Below are positions 21,801 through 32,269 of a stretch of 64,000 bases of DNA, in pieces. Below the pieces are notes generated by a model. It saw only the letters and a program-made list of their open reading frames with translations, ran no database searches and had not been told where the DNA came from. The first letter of the stretch is position 1. Each line of letters opens with the position of its first letter. A program made the translations under genes and the position numbers. Origin of the DNA: Amphibalanus amphitrite (Eukaryota; Arthropoda; Thecostraca; Balanomorpha; Balanidae); contig NW_024882957.1 of assembly GCF_019059575.1 (NCBI RefSeq), forward strand, positions 98,501 to 162,500, written 5' to 3'.

Positions 21801-23966
21801 ACGTCAACCGGGCGGTAGGAGTTGCAGTGATACTCTTCCTCCTCCACGTGCGGTGCTGGGACAGGACCGGCCTGACTGCCATCGCCGCCGCCGCCGCTGG
21901 TGTGGAGCGGACCAGGCGGTATCGGCTGGAGACGGCCGGACGGCCGGACGGCACAGAGGGCGACCACGAGCGAGTACCTGCTGCGAAGAAGACGGGGTTG
22001 ATGGTAGTTATAGTAAAGTAATTTTGGTTTATGGTTCCGGCCGACTGATAAGTGATTGCTCCCGCGATTGTTCAATGCCTGCAGTTTCCATTAGTGCTAT
22101 GCAATAAATAAAGCAAGTGACAACGTAAGCAAAACAAATTAAGTATCAATGCTTCAAGAATGCTGGACGAGCACTTCCTACCTAAGTAACTTCGTAAGTA
22201 AGGCAGTAAACAGCACACAGTGCTCACAAGGCCTTCAGACATAGCAGTCACCGCACTTATGACACTCTTGCTGCGAGTGACTGTATTCTTACCTGCTCCA
22301 TTAGCTGTGTGTCTGCCGACGAGCTGCTGCGTGCGCGGAGTACTGACCACACGCACCAGCTTGTGACGCGTGCTGACCAGTTTCCTGGCGGACAGCGGCC
22401 GTGGCGAGACGGCGGCACGGTGACCGGTGGGGTGCGGGGCCGCCTCTCTGGAGCGGCGGCGCACCAGTTTCCTTGCCGTGAGCAGCCGGTAGCGGGAGAG
22501 GGAGCGCCGGCGGGTGCGGCCGCCCGGCGCCGGGACGGCAGAGGGGCCTGCAAAGGGGGCAGAGGGGCCCACAGAGGGGACAGAGGGACCCAGGGACGGG
22601 GCAGAGGGGCCCGCGGAGGGGACGGAAGAGGTAGTGATTGGAGGCACCGCGCCAGGCACTGAGGAGAGCACCACTCCTGGGAGAGGGGTGTGGATGGCTG
22701 CTGAAACTGGACCAGCTGAGGAGGGGCCAGCCAGTGACCCCGAGCTCCCCACCTTCACAGTCACAGCTGGAGTCTGTGACTGAAACTTGGGGTTGATGTG
22801 GACTGTAACTCCCACTTTTGCAGGCACAAAGTTGGGGTTGACAAAAACCTGGCTAGGCTCCTGGCTAGGCTTTTGCACAGCATTGCCACTCACTGATGAA
22901 GAACCTTCCAATGGATGTTGCTGTTTTGTTTTAGAAACTTTTAATACCAATTTTGAGTGGTTCAATTTCTCTGACTGGTCTGCCACTTTATTGAACACTG
23001 TTGGTTTTTGCCAGCTTCTTGCTGCCTTATTGACATGCACATGATTTGAGTAGAATGTGGTTGATGACTTCTTTGCCCATGGCTTGGTGAAGTTCTTTGA
23101 TTTTGACTTGTGTTGATATCTGTCAAACCCTCTTTTCTGATTTTCTATTTGTCCTGAAAATCAGTCAGAGTCCAATCAGTTATTGGTCAGGTCCTCAAAA
23201 CCATTACATAAATAACTAAAATATCTGAACCTAAGGCAGTAGTGAACAAAGGCAATGATATGACAGCTCAAAAAGTAGACTAGGGTCCATCAAATATTTC
23301 ACTGGAAAATTACACATCACATCTGATAAACACACAAGGCATATCCACTGACCACTTCAGCTGAATAATTCCAACTCTGCAGCCCACACTCACAGTATTA
23401 TCACCAAGTTTCCCTTCCAGTTTCCCAATACAACAACTGGCACTACCTAGCCTGGTGCCAGGCTGGAATTCTGCACTGGAATGTACCGAGCTGCAAACAA
23501 AACCTAAAACTTGGGCTTAAAAATACCTACAAATCCAAGCTAATGAGAAAACAATTTCAATTAAAGGTCAATAATGCAAACTGTGAATCATGTGCATATT
23601 TTTTAGACAACTCCTCCAGCACAGCACTCCAAGTTTGGCAACGTAGGTACCTAGCTAGGTGCCACTCAAGGCCTGCACCATTCCATGCATGATGCAAATT
23701 CTGCAAACACTATTCACTAACAAAATCTGTGTCACACTGCTCACCACATGAATATCTCAGTACTCACAGCCAGTACTGATGAGTGATGACAAAGCATGAG
23801 TAACACCAAATATGGTACCTATATAAATTATGACAACCAGCATAGGTACCTCATCATTTAGCTGCCCTTAAATTTGATAGGTATACTAGTCTACAATCAA
23901 AAGCAGGTACTTACGTGTTAGGTCTGTTATTTGCTTTAAAAGTACTTTTTCATTGCTTGAAGCCAT
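15849..23966 (-). CDS. ZC3H3: ZC3H3 orthologue, five-CCCH-finger mRNA export/polyadenylation factor
   Basis: Six exons read downwards: 23966-23915, 23153-22293, 21980-21803, 20891-20721, 17160-16806, 16187-15849. All joints are GT-AG with matching phase and give 651 residues. It starts MASSNEKVLLKQITDL. The middle has Ser/Pro-rich sequence with RYRLL, SRYRLVRSTP and LDIGGVTF segments typical of ZC3H3 (RYxLVR and IGG motifs). Five CCCH fingers follow at about residues 442-572 (CRFFCRLGRCRRYERDQCPH; VCTRHL..; HCLHFL..; LCTKFLAGFC..; ICPEFG..). The fourth finger is split by the last intron. The acidic end includes PSFIAIADSSDEE. Known role: nuclear protein acting with the polyadenylation machinery and needed for poly(A) mRNA export. 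Finger 1 has seven residues between the second and third Cys where the vertebrate protein has five. The acceptor of exon 4 (GGATCAG) has a weak pyrimidine tract and is chosen by phase. Intron 4 carries a TTAA element. Confidence 0.9.
16470..16757 (+). mobile_element. 3' end of a non-LTR retrotransposon (LINE/SINE tail)
   Basis: Sequence ending CGACCGAAAGGGCCTAACTC followed by an (AAAC)n-type tail to about 16757. A short simple-repeat tail is typical for the 3' end of LINEs or LINE-dependent SINEs. No reverse transcriptase part remains. Lies in ZC3H3 intron 5, opposite to the gene. Left edge uncertain. Confidence 0.45.
19006..20006. mobile_element. piggyBac-like TTAA element, intact ends, in ZC3H3 intron 4
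   Basis: Exactly 1001 bp between two TTAA sites (19002-19005 and 20007-20010). Ends are an inverted repeat starting CCCGCGCACCGACGGGGG. Each end has a strong hairpin: left GGGGCGG-loop-CCGCCCC (19046-19072), right GGGGCGGAT directly followed by ATCCGCCCC (19976-20002). The interior is dense in AGGTCA and TGACCT, for example around 19330-19385. No coding capacity, so it depends on a transposase from elsewhere. Confidence 0.85.
21070..21141. repeat. perfect 35-bp-arm palindrome in ZC3H3 intron 3
   Basis: Arms 21070-21104 and 21107-21141 are exact reverse complements with a 2-base centre (CT). The arm begins CTCTCAGCATGATATGCATA. AT-rich core. Confidence 0.9.
21141..21164. repeat. perfect 24-bp palindrome directly after the 72-bp palindrome
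   Basis: Twelve-base arms GTACCTCAGCTA / TAGCTGAGGTAC with no loop. It overlaps the last base of the preceding palindrome. Confidence 0.9.
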
Positions 23967-24059
23967 CGTAAAACCGTTCATAAGCCAAATGGAAAAATAC
24001 AACAAAAAACATCCACCAATCTCCCCGTGCTGGCGTGCCGCGGATTCCAGGACAAATCT

Positions 24060-24620
24060 TCGTATGGCATTTCTTCGTCGCGCAATTCTTCGTCCGCATT
24101 TCTTCGTCCGCAAATCTTCGTCGGCGCATTTATTCGTGTCGCATTACTTCGTCTCGCATTTCTTCGTAGGTGCAAAAATTCGTAGCGCATTTCTTCGTAT
24201 CCGCATTTCTTCGTCGGCGCATTTCTTCGTCAAGCATTTTTTCGTCCACGCATTTCTTCGTCTACGCAAATCTTCGTCCGCATTTCTTCGTCCACGCAAA
24301 TCTTCGTCTCCGCAAATCTTCGTCCGCAAATCTTCGTCCCCGCAAATCTTCGTCCGCAAATCTTCGTCCGCATTTTTTCGTCCACGCATTTCTTCGTCTA
24401 CGCAAATCTTCGTCCGCATTTCTTCGTCCACGCAAATCTTCGTCCCCGCAAATCTTCGTCCGCAAATCTTCGTCCGCAAATCTTCGTCCGCAAATCTTCG
24501 TCCGCAAATTTTCGTCCGCATTTTTCGTCCACGCATTTCTTCGTCCAATCAAATCTTCGTCCGCAAATCTTCGTCCGCAAATCTTTGTCTGCGCTATCTT
24601 CGTCTCCGCAAACACTCGTC
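24060..24620. repeat. 14-bp minisatellite, left arm of palindrome
   Basis: About 35-40 units of CTTCGTCCGCAAAT and variants (CATTTCTTCGTC, ACGCAAATCTTCG). Because 14 is not a multiple of three and the unit has no stop codon, all three frames stay open on each strand; these frames are artefacts. Confidence 0.9.
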
Positions 24621-25197
24621 CACAAATGTGGTTCAATAAAACCATGAAAAATATCAGACAGTCAAGTGAATGACGAATTTGATGCATGGAATGGATGATC
24701 GAAACTTTTGAAGTCAGGTAGATGAGGTCAGTCAGGTGAAGCTATTGTATTTGGAGCCGACAATTGTAACATTCCATATCATTTGTCAATTTGTGTCCCG
24801 GACATTCTTTTTTTCGCGGTCGTTGAATGACAATATATATAATCTCTTGTACCTTTTCGCCGGCATGGCGGCGGAACGGGGAGGGCACCGGGGCACCGTT
24901 CCCCTCTTTAATTTTGGCCTTTTAACAGTAGCCCTATGGGCGTTGCATGGAAAGCATATTGGACCAAAAGTCGGCAGTGCCGTGCCCCCCTTAATTGAAG
25001 ATGTTCCGCCGCTACTGCCCGCCGGACCTATTTGTTTTCTACGGTACACGCCGGCCGAGGGGGCGGGTACGACCCCCCCCCCCCCCCCCATCGCCGTTTC
25101 GCCACTGGTGGAGCTATAGCGCGTCGCGGAAAAAAAACGAGCGTGTGCGCCGTTACGAGCCGCAGAGATTAATACCCGATTTTAAGGCCTTCTGGGT

Positions 25198-25713
25198 CAG
25201 GGGTCGGCATACGGCTCGCGGGCCGGATCCGGCCAGGTGGGTGACGGTTGGATCCGGCCCGCGACCATCTGACGTCCGGCCCGCGGCTGGTATCAGCGAC
25301 TTACATCGTGTTCCGGCCCGCGGTTCCTTCATAAATCGACTCCGATATAAAAGTGACTCAAATGTGCTTTGGCACAACAGTTCTTCCTTCGCACACTTCA
25401 TGAGTTTATAAACACCATTTGCGGGTGTTTTTGTCTAATTCTACTTCTAGACAAAACTTGCAACGGTAAGATTTGGTCAGCAGCTTTTGCGCGCAGCATC
25501 AACGACTGCTGCAGCTGCGTGCACTTGGCGGCTTCACGTGGTCTGCTCGCTTAACCTTCCAGGCGGTGTGTGTGTGTGGGGGGGGGGGGCCGGGCCGGAA
25601 CACGATGTAAGTCGCTGATACCAGCCGCGGGCCGGACGTCAGATGGTCGCGGGCCGGATCCAACCGTCACCCACCTGGCCGGATCCGGCCCGCGGGCCGT
25701 ATGCCGACCCCTG
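25198..25713. mobile_element. hAT non-autonomous element at the palindrome centre
   Basis: Begins CAGGGGTCGGCATACGGC and ends with its reverse complement; these are classical hAT termini. The inverted repeats run about 125-130 bp. The flanks are not a direct 8-bp duplication. Instead TTCTGGGT on the left faces ACCTAGAA on the right, the inverted counterpart, because the flanking arms are themselves inverted. No transposase inside. Confidence 0.75.
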
Positions 25714-26269
25714 ACCTAGAAGGCCTTAAAATCGGGTATTAATCTCTGCGGCTCGTAACGGCGCACACGCTCGTTTTTTCCGCGACGCGCTAGCTCCACC
25801 AGTGGCGAAACGGCGATGGGGGGGGGGTCGTACCCGCCCCCTCGGCCGGCGTGTACCGTAGAAAACAAATAGGTCCGGCGGGCAGTACTAGCGGCGGAAC
25901 ATCTTCAATTAAGGGGGGCACGGCACTGCCGACTTTTGGTCCAATATGCTTTCCATGCAACGCCCATAGGGCTACTGTTAAAAGGCCAAAATTAAAGAGG
26001 GGAACAGTGCCCCGGTGCCCTCCCCGTTCCGCCGCTATGCCGGCGAAAAGGTACAAGAGATTATATATATTGTCATTCAACGACCGCGAAAAAAAGAATG
26101 TCCGGGACACAAATTGACAAATGATATGGAATGTTACAATTGTCGGCTCCAAATACAATAGCTTCACCTGACTGACCTCATCTAGCTGACTTCAAAAGTT
26201 TCGATCATCCATTCCATGCATCAAATTCGTCATTCACTTGACTGTCTGATATTTTTCATGGTTTTATTG

Positions 26270-26850
26270 AACCACATTTGTGGACGAGTGTTTGCGGAGA
26301 CGAAGATAGCGCAGACAAAGATTTGCGGACGAAGATTTGCGGACGAAGATTTGATTGGACGAAGAAATGCGTGGACGAAAAATGCGGACGAAAATTTGCG
26401 GACGAAGATTTGCGGACGAAGATTTGCGGACGAAGATTTGCGGACGAAGATTTGCGGGGACGAAGATTTGCGTGGACGAAGAAATGCGGACGAAGATTTG
26501 CGTAGACGAAGAAATGCGTGGACGAAAAAATGCGGACGAAGATTTGCGGACGAAGATTTGCGGGGACGAAGATTTGCGGACGAAGATTTGCGGAGACGAA
26601 GATTTGCGTGGGCGAAGAAATGCGGACGAAGATTTGCGTAGACGAAGAAATGCGTGGACGAAAAAATGCTTGACGAAGAAATGCGCCGACGAAGAAATGC
26701 GGATACGAAGAAATGCGCTACGAATTTTTGCACCTACGAAGAAATGCGAGACGAAGTAATGCGACACGAATAAATGCGCCGACGAAGATTTGCGGACGAA
26801 GAAATGCGGACGAAATATTGCGCGACGAAGAAATGCCATACGAAGATTTG
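26270..26850. repeat. 14-bp minisatellite, right arm (inverted copy)
   Basis: Reverse-complement copy of the 24060-24620 array; units read ATTTGCGGACGAAG. Confidence 0.9.
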
Positions 26851-26858
26851 TCCGGTTA

Positions 26859-28905
26859 CGCGTGCCGCGTGACACAAAGGAAACGAATCACAATCTAGCA
26901 AGGTTTTACGAATATGACAAAGAAATATGTTTGACTCAAGACTTTGTTCTAATGACGTCATATTGACATTACTCAATCAGCGGCGCGTGTTACAGATTAT
27001 TGAGAGCTAGCGATTTATTTGAGCCAATTGTATTTTTGAATTTTGTCTGCAATTTTTCATCATTTCTGCAAACACATAGGTACGACTTGAGGACAAGTAT
27101 ACGCTGATCAAGGTCAAGGTCACCACCTACTACCGTCGATTGCGACACGGCCTTGGGTTGCGTTGCGACACGAACACCGCCGGGCAACATACCGTGCCGG
27201 GCATTTTGCGACATCAGTTCCGAGGAGGTTTCAACGGTTTCATCCAAGATTCCTAAATTACCTACTTGATAGGTTTTAGCTAGAGCATACCTAATTGAAT
27301 GAGGCTCCAAGAACTAAGAAGGACAATCAAGAGGACAATTGGCTTTGACATCAGGACTAGACACAATGAAGTCTTGATTCCTTGATTCCTTTGACACAAC
27401 TCATCGCTATTCGCACCATTCACCTTCACTCAATATACCCTGCCATTCACCTGTCACCACACCAGAGATCTGCGTCCCGATTCGGAACGCAGATCACTAA
27501 GCTCCCGATTGTTTCGTACCTTGCAGGTATCCAAAAGACCGACCTTGACCTAGCCGAACTGAACTGGAACTTTGAGCTGGAATAGGTAACTAATAACTTT
27601 AAAACAAGTGTTTCTCCATCATGGTAGTAGTAGGTAGTAGGTACCTTATAAGCAAACATGCATTGAGTGCCGATTAACTGTCACTCCTCTCATTGCGCTG
27701 ATGTCCAATGCCCTACGATGTCAGTTGCGGGCCGTGCCATCTCCCGTTATCCAGACCGATATGCATCCGGATCACGTGATATCCCAACCGAGCGCCAGCA
27801 TTCTGAGAACGGCCAGCCTGATGTAATGTAAGCTGTCCTGATCGCATTACGACGACCCGGTTGGAGCGGCCCGCTGCCCTGCACCTGGTGGCCGCTCCGG
27901 CCGGCTGCAGCGCAGCGGCGCCGTCCCCGGACCCCGCCCGGTCGATATCCCCGCGGCCCGCAGTAACGCCCCGCCCGTCCCCGCTCCGGCCACTCAACAC
28001 GCGCCGTTGGGCCAGTCTCGTTTATTACCGACTCGAAACATGGTGCGGCGCGGGACGACGTGCCGACGTGCCGGACACGGTCCCCAGCGACGGGCGTCGC
28101 TGGAGGCGTGACTGACAGCCGGCGGCCATCGCAGCTCCCCATACTAGACAATACAGGAAACAAAACCGCGCCGCGCCTCGTACTATTTGAGAAAGAGCTC
28201 AAGTAAATGTGTGCATGCACTCTGTGGTGCTTGGGAGTCGCGACGGTACAAACAACCAGAGATCTCGGCAGGAGACGACACGCTCAAAAGGAATGTCAAA
28301 ATAGCTACCAAAGTTTATACATAAGGTCGAATGGGTTAAAGCATCGCTACTCCAGCGACATCAATCTCAATTATCTAATCACAAAGTCGACACAAAGATA
28401 AATCAGCGTACTGCGATATGGCACGCCTTATTGGTGAAAGTGATTAGTCGAGATGGAAAATGGTAGATTCAACTCGTAAAACTACGACACAATTAGCTGC
28501 TTCTCGTACTGCTAAAGCCTAAAGATACCTATCTCACTACATCGTCGCCTACATCGAAAGCGTATACACAAAACAAGCACATATGAACAATGAGTGCGCC
28601 GGACAGGCGTAGGCGGCTGGTTCGCCTCTCCGCCACCGACTGCTAGACAAAGGACGACACAAAGCGCACCATGGAATCTGCGGACAAAACACCGATGGCC
28701 GGACCGCGCGTGGTGCCGCTGCTGGCGCTGCCACAAACTCGGTAACGTCAGCCACACTCCGGCGGCGCCCAGAACGGCGCGCGCGGCAGCTATCTGTAGC
28801 TCGAGACAGCTCCTTCCTGCTGTGCCATCCGCTTCTTCGGATCACCTGGATCTTCGACTTCATCCCTCCTCCTCCCTAGACGAGGGAACTGCCAACGCAC
28901 GGCGC
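26859..28905. other. no gene supported; includes APP 3' flank
   Basis: AT-rich from 26859 to 27700, then GC-rich to about 28200. A poly-A signal on the minus strand (TTTATT on the plus strand at 28021-28026) could end the APP transcript. The GC-rich frames at 27700-28220 show no protein family or splice signals that convince. Confidence 0.35.
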
Positions 28906-30795
28906 CTACTTGCTTTCGAAATAGCGGTACGTCGGATTCTCGTATCCGTTGACCTGCATCTGCGCCAGGTGTCGTTCTTCGGGCGTCACCGTCTGGTCGA
29001 CTTCGATGAAGCCCTGGCGTTGCGGCGCGCGCTGGCGGCGGCGCACCGCCCACGCGGCCGCCACCAGTGCCACGGTCAGCGCCAGACTGGCCAGCGCCAC
29101 CGTCAGGTAGAGGCCGCGGCCGCCGCTCGGCGAGGGCACCTCGCCCACCACGCGGAACGTCGCCTCGCCCTGCACATGCTCGTGGGTGCGCACGTGCGCC
29201 ACGATGGGCTCCAGGCGGTGTTCGGGCAGCGCCGCCGGTCGCCGCTCTACCTCCACGTCGATGTCGATCCGGTTGGCGTCCTCCGAGTTCCAGATGGGGT
29301 CTGAGGCGGCCGGCAGTGTCTCCCCACGCGACGCTGTGTCGTCAGCGTCGATGTAGTCTTCGTCATCGTCGTCATCCTCATCATCGTAGTCCTCATCGTC
29401 GGCATCATCGGCCTCGTCCGAAGATGTGGATGAAGTGGAGGTTGAAGTGGTTCTGGGCTGCAGTTCTTCCGGCAGGGGCAGCATGCTCCTCAGCTCGGCC
29501 GACAGCCGCGTCATGTCCACCAGGAGAGCATCCTTCAGGTCAGGGTAGTGGTCCAGCATCTGGAGACTTTCATTGATCATGCGGTCAACGTCCTGGAGGT
29601 GCTCAATGGTGGCATCCCTCTGGTTTCCAGCAGAGAGCCCGCTGCTCAGCAGCAGATGGTTGTAGTGGGAGATGGTGTGGTGACGGTCTTTGTGCAGAGC
29701 CCTGATCAGGTGGGTCAGGCACTTCCGCACAGCAGCAGTGGACTGAGGTTTCTCATTTAGTGACTTGACAAAACACTTCATGCCATCCTTCTTCCTCTCA
29801 TTAATGTGAGCAATGATCCTTTGCTGGTGCAGATTAACCAGCTGATGCTTCTCAGCATAGCCCTGATCTTTGAGGGCATTCATCATCCTGTTGAATCTCT
29901 CAGTCATCTTCAGTTTGAACTTGTCAGCCTTCAGTGGGTTTTTGTACTTGATCTTCTGGTACCTTTCCTCAAGCTCTGTCCACTCCTTCATAATCTTGGT
30001 GATTTTCTTGTGGTATGACGTTTCCAATCTCCTCTCAGCTGCCTTGAATGCATCATGCTCAATGCGAGGGTCAAACTTTGTGTAATATGGATCTCTCGTG
30101 CTCCTCTCTTCCATTTCTGGTTCTGATGTAGCACTCTGAGTCTCCTGCTCCACGTCGGCATCAGTCAGCATTGGCTTCACGGTTTTCCTGTCACCCCTTG
30201 GGCAGCATACAAACTCAGCACCATTGAACACTTCTGAGCCACAGGGATATTGGGTCAGAATGCTGTATAGTCCCATGCCATGATTCTTGCAAGTTTTGTT
30301 GGCTGCCTTGCTCCAGCTATGGAAGTTCTTGCAAAGTGATACATTCTTTAGCTGATCGAACAGGCATGTGTCAGGCACAGAAAGAGATGGAGCTTCAGAA
30401 TTCCCTTGCAAACATTGGAATGGCTGCACCCAAAATGATCCCTGGCACTTCTTGTGACCAACCTTGCACCAGTCTTCGATCAGATGGGAATGTGTTGACT
30501 GAACCACGTTCAGGAAGTCAAATCCTGGATAAACCATCTTGCAATAATCCAAAATATCACTCTTGCTTTTCATACACCCTTTGTTGTGCTCTAAATCAGT
30601 GACCCAGCGCCCTGATTCATCCATATATTGGTTGTGATACTTTGCGCCGTTTTTGTCACACATCATAGCCACCTGTTTTTCCCATCCCACCTGCGTGGCA
30701 TCTAGGCTTGCACCAACCGCTTCAATGTAGCCATCACTGCACTGAACCTTCAAACAACACAATATAGCAATAAATGAGAGGTTTCTCCAATCCAT
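28906..30795 (-). CDS. Appl: amyloid precursor protein-like (APP/Appl), intronless
   Basis: One uninterrupted frame of 629 residues. ATG at 30795 is chosen because it gives a signal peptide (MDWRNLSFIAILCCLKVQC); an upstream in-frame ATG at 30846 would add 17 residues. Order: E1 growth-factor-like domain (about 20-115, paired Cys, ending DWCKVGHKKCQG); copper-binding domain (to about 190, ending GAEFVCCPRG); short linker; E2 helical domain (about 225-430, RRLETSYHKKITKIMKEW and HYNHLLLSSG); long acidic Asp/Glu run; one membrane span (about 561-584); and a 45-residue tail with GFIEVDQ, TPEERH and the NGYENPTYRYFE sorting/adaptor motif. No Kunitz domain, as in fly Appl. Type I neuronal membrane protein cleaved by secretases; the tail binds PTB adaptors. 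Oddities: no introns at all, and the strong acidic run lies after E2 instead of between E1 and E2. Divergent from FAM210B. Confidence 0.93.
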   Translation of the reverse strand: MDWRNLSFIAILCCLKVQCSDGYIEAVGASLDATQVGWEKQVAMMCDKNGAKYHNQYMDESGRWVTDLEHNKGCMKSKSDILDYCKMVYPGFDFLNVVQSTHSHLIEDWCKVGHKKCQGSFWVQPFQCLQGNSEAPSLSVPDTCLFDQLKNVSLCKNFHSWSKAANKTCKNHGMGLYSILTQYPCGSEVFNGAEFVCCPRGDRKTVKPMLTDADVEQETQSATSEPEMEERSTRDPYYTKFDPRIEHDAFKAAERRLETSYHKKITKIMKEWTELEERYQKIKYKNPLKADKFKLKMTERFNRMMNALKDQGYAEKHQLVNLHQQRIIAHINERKKDGMKCFVKSLNEKPQSTAAVRKCLTHLIRALHKDRHHTISHYNHLLLSSGLSAGNQRDATIEHLQDVDRMINESLQMLDHYPDLKDALLVDMTRLSAELRSMLPLPEELQPRTTSTSTSSTSSDEADDADDEDYDDEDDDDDEDYIDADDTASRGETLPAASDPIWNSEDANRIDIDVEVERRPAALPEHRLEPIVAHVRTHEHVQGEATFRVVGEVPSPSGGRGLYLTVALASLALTVALVAAAWAVRRRQRAPQRQGFIEVDQTVTPEERHLAQMQVNGYENPTYRYFESK

Positions 30796-31518
30796 TGTGC
30801 ACAAATTTAGCACAAACCACTGGCCTCTCACTGCAAGCGGAAACACCCAGAGAACTGGTTTTAATCAAGGTTACCGAAGTAGATGAGATTGATGACTTTC
30901 TGCAGCTGATTTAAAGCCTATGACGTAATAAACTGCAAAGTTCGTTCCCAGATTTTTCATGTATTACTTGAAAAGTAATTGTTGAAAATTGATAAATGAA
31001 AAATTTAAAAATTTTTCTAAATTACAAAACCCTTGCAATTCAAATTCTATCCATAGCCATCAAATTGAGCTATCAGGATTTGAGCGATTCTCGAATCAAA
31101 ATCATGGATTGAGATACGTCATCAAACTTTATTGCCTTCATCATTAGTAGTGATGCTTCGACCAATTTTGCACGCAAAAATCAACAAAACTCGCTTAGGA
31201 TACAAATTAGGTACAAAATAAAGGTAGTGACTTGTGAGATGCGAATATTTTATTCATTGCATTCATTGCATGATTGTTTGTTGGTTATTCTTTTGTAATG
31301 ATTGATAAGTTTCAAAACAATTACTGAAACAGATCAAAACGTTTGAAAGTTAGGTATAGTGGAAGAATTTTGTTTTCTCTCTGTCTCAGGTGTTTGGGTC
31401 AAAATTCGAAATTTGACTGCATTTATTTGGTTATTTTTCTATCTGAGCAGCCATTGTTTTTATTGGTGTTTGCCACACATTTGGGCTGTGGGCTCCTCGT
31501 CGATGTGCTTCAAGCCCA
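30796..31518. other. APP 5' flank
   Basis: AT-rich, no frame or repeat recognised. Should hold the APP promoter and 5' UTR. Confidence 0.35.
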
Positions 31519-31522
31519 TTAA

Positions 31523-31989
31523 AGGGACCCTCCCACCTTCAAAAAAGTTAATGAATTGGCATGAAAGTGATGTCGCTCGGTTCAGAAAGAGCAAAAACGA
31601 ATATCTACCAAATTTCATCGAAAAATATTCACCGGTTTTCAAGATATTAGACTTTTACTTTTGTTTACTTTTTGGGATCTCCGCTGTTCCTAGCGACTTT
31701 ATTTGAAAGTGCGGCATTTGTTGCGCGCAAAGCAGCATATACCACCGCGTGCTACAAAACGTTTTAGTCAAACAGTTAACAGAAGTTCGAAAGCCTGATG
31801 ACGTCATCAGATTCCCGTAATGGTTAAGAGATAGGGACCACGCTGGTCCCACCCTGCAAGTAAAGGGAAGAAATTTCTTGAACACCATAAAGCTGCGGGG
31901 GTTGCGACCAGGATAAATGGTGGTTTCTGAGCCTGGCCGCAAACTTGGCTATCTCAACTCAAAACTAATGTTAAGGTGGGAGGGTCCCT
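31523..31989. mobile_element. 467-bp TTAA element between APP and FAM210B
   Basis: Flanked by TTAA at 31519-31522 and 31990-31993. Ends are an inverted repeat AGGGACCCTCCCACCTT. A related copy, with its left end at 61618, shares about 140 bp with the right part of this one in reverse orientation. The short TTAA duplication suggests the piggyBac superfamily; it is unrelated in sequence to the CCCGCGC family. Confidence 0.7.
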
Positions 31990-32269
31990 TTAATAATTTT
32001 TGCTTAATGCATACTACGTAGGTACCTCATTGCAGTATGCTTCATCACAATTTTTTTCTCAGGTCCTGGGAACACAGAAGAAGAGCATAACAATCAGGAT
32101 GACAAACATTATAAAATGCAGGATGGTGATGTTTGGGAGAATTGGAAAGGAACTTGCTGTTCAAGGTTGGTGCCAATTTCAAGAGCCATTTCATTTTTTT
32201 ACAAATAACTGAGATCATCCGTTATGTGACTGCAATGACCAATAATTTTCACTTACTTCTGTTAGCAAT

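Larger units (their letters stand above)
24048..26858. repeat. 2.8-kb palindrome centred on a hAT element
   Basis: The left arm 24048-25197 reappears in reverse complement at 25714-26858 with only scattered differences. Reading inward, each arm holds: the 14-bp minisatellite, about 390 bp of unique sequence (with the TTGTATTTGGAGCCGAC stretch), and about 190 bp of the left end of a TTAA subfamily-A element (GCCGGACCTAT... CCCGATTTTAAGG). Both arms then join a hAT element at 25198-25713, whose own inverted ends extend the pairing to an uninverted centre of about 260 bp (25330-25590). The outer edges are sharp (GGACAAATC on both sides) and show no target duplication. Confidence 0.9.

Noticed and set aside
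23953-24639. 228-aa and other long frames in the 14-bp repeat
   Set aside because: A stop-free repeat unit keeps every frame open; no domain and identical behaviour in the inverted arm.
24060-26850. CRISPR-like array
   Set aside because: Units are contiguous and degenerate with no spacers, and the genome is eukaryotic.
27747-28220. 157-aa minus-strand frame downstream of APP
   Set aside because: GC-rich, Arg/Gly-heavy, no domain; long frames also occur on the other strand.
30793-30846. Upstream ATG for APP at 30846
   Set aside because: Would put 17 extra residues ahead of a clean signal peptide; kept only as an alternative.
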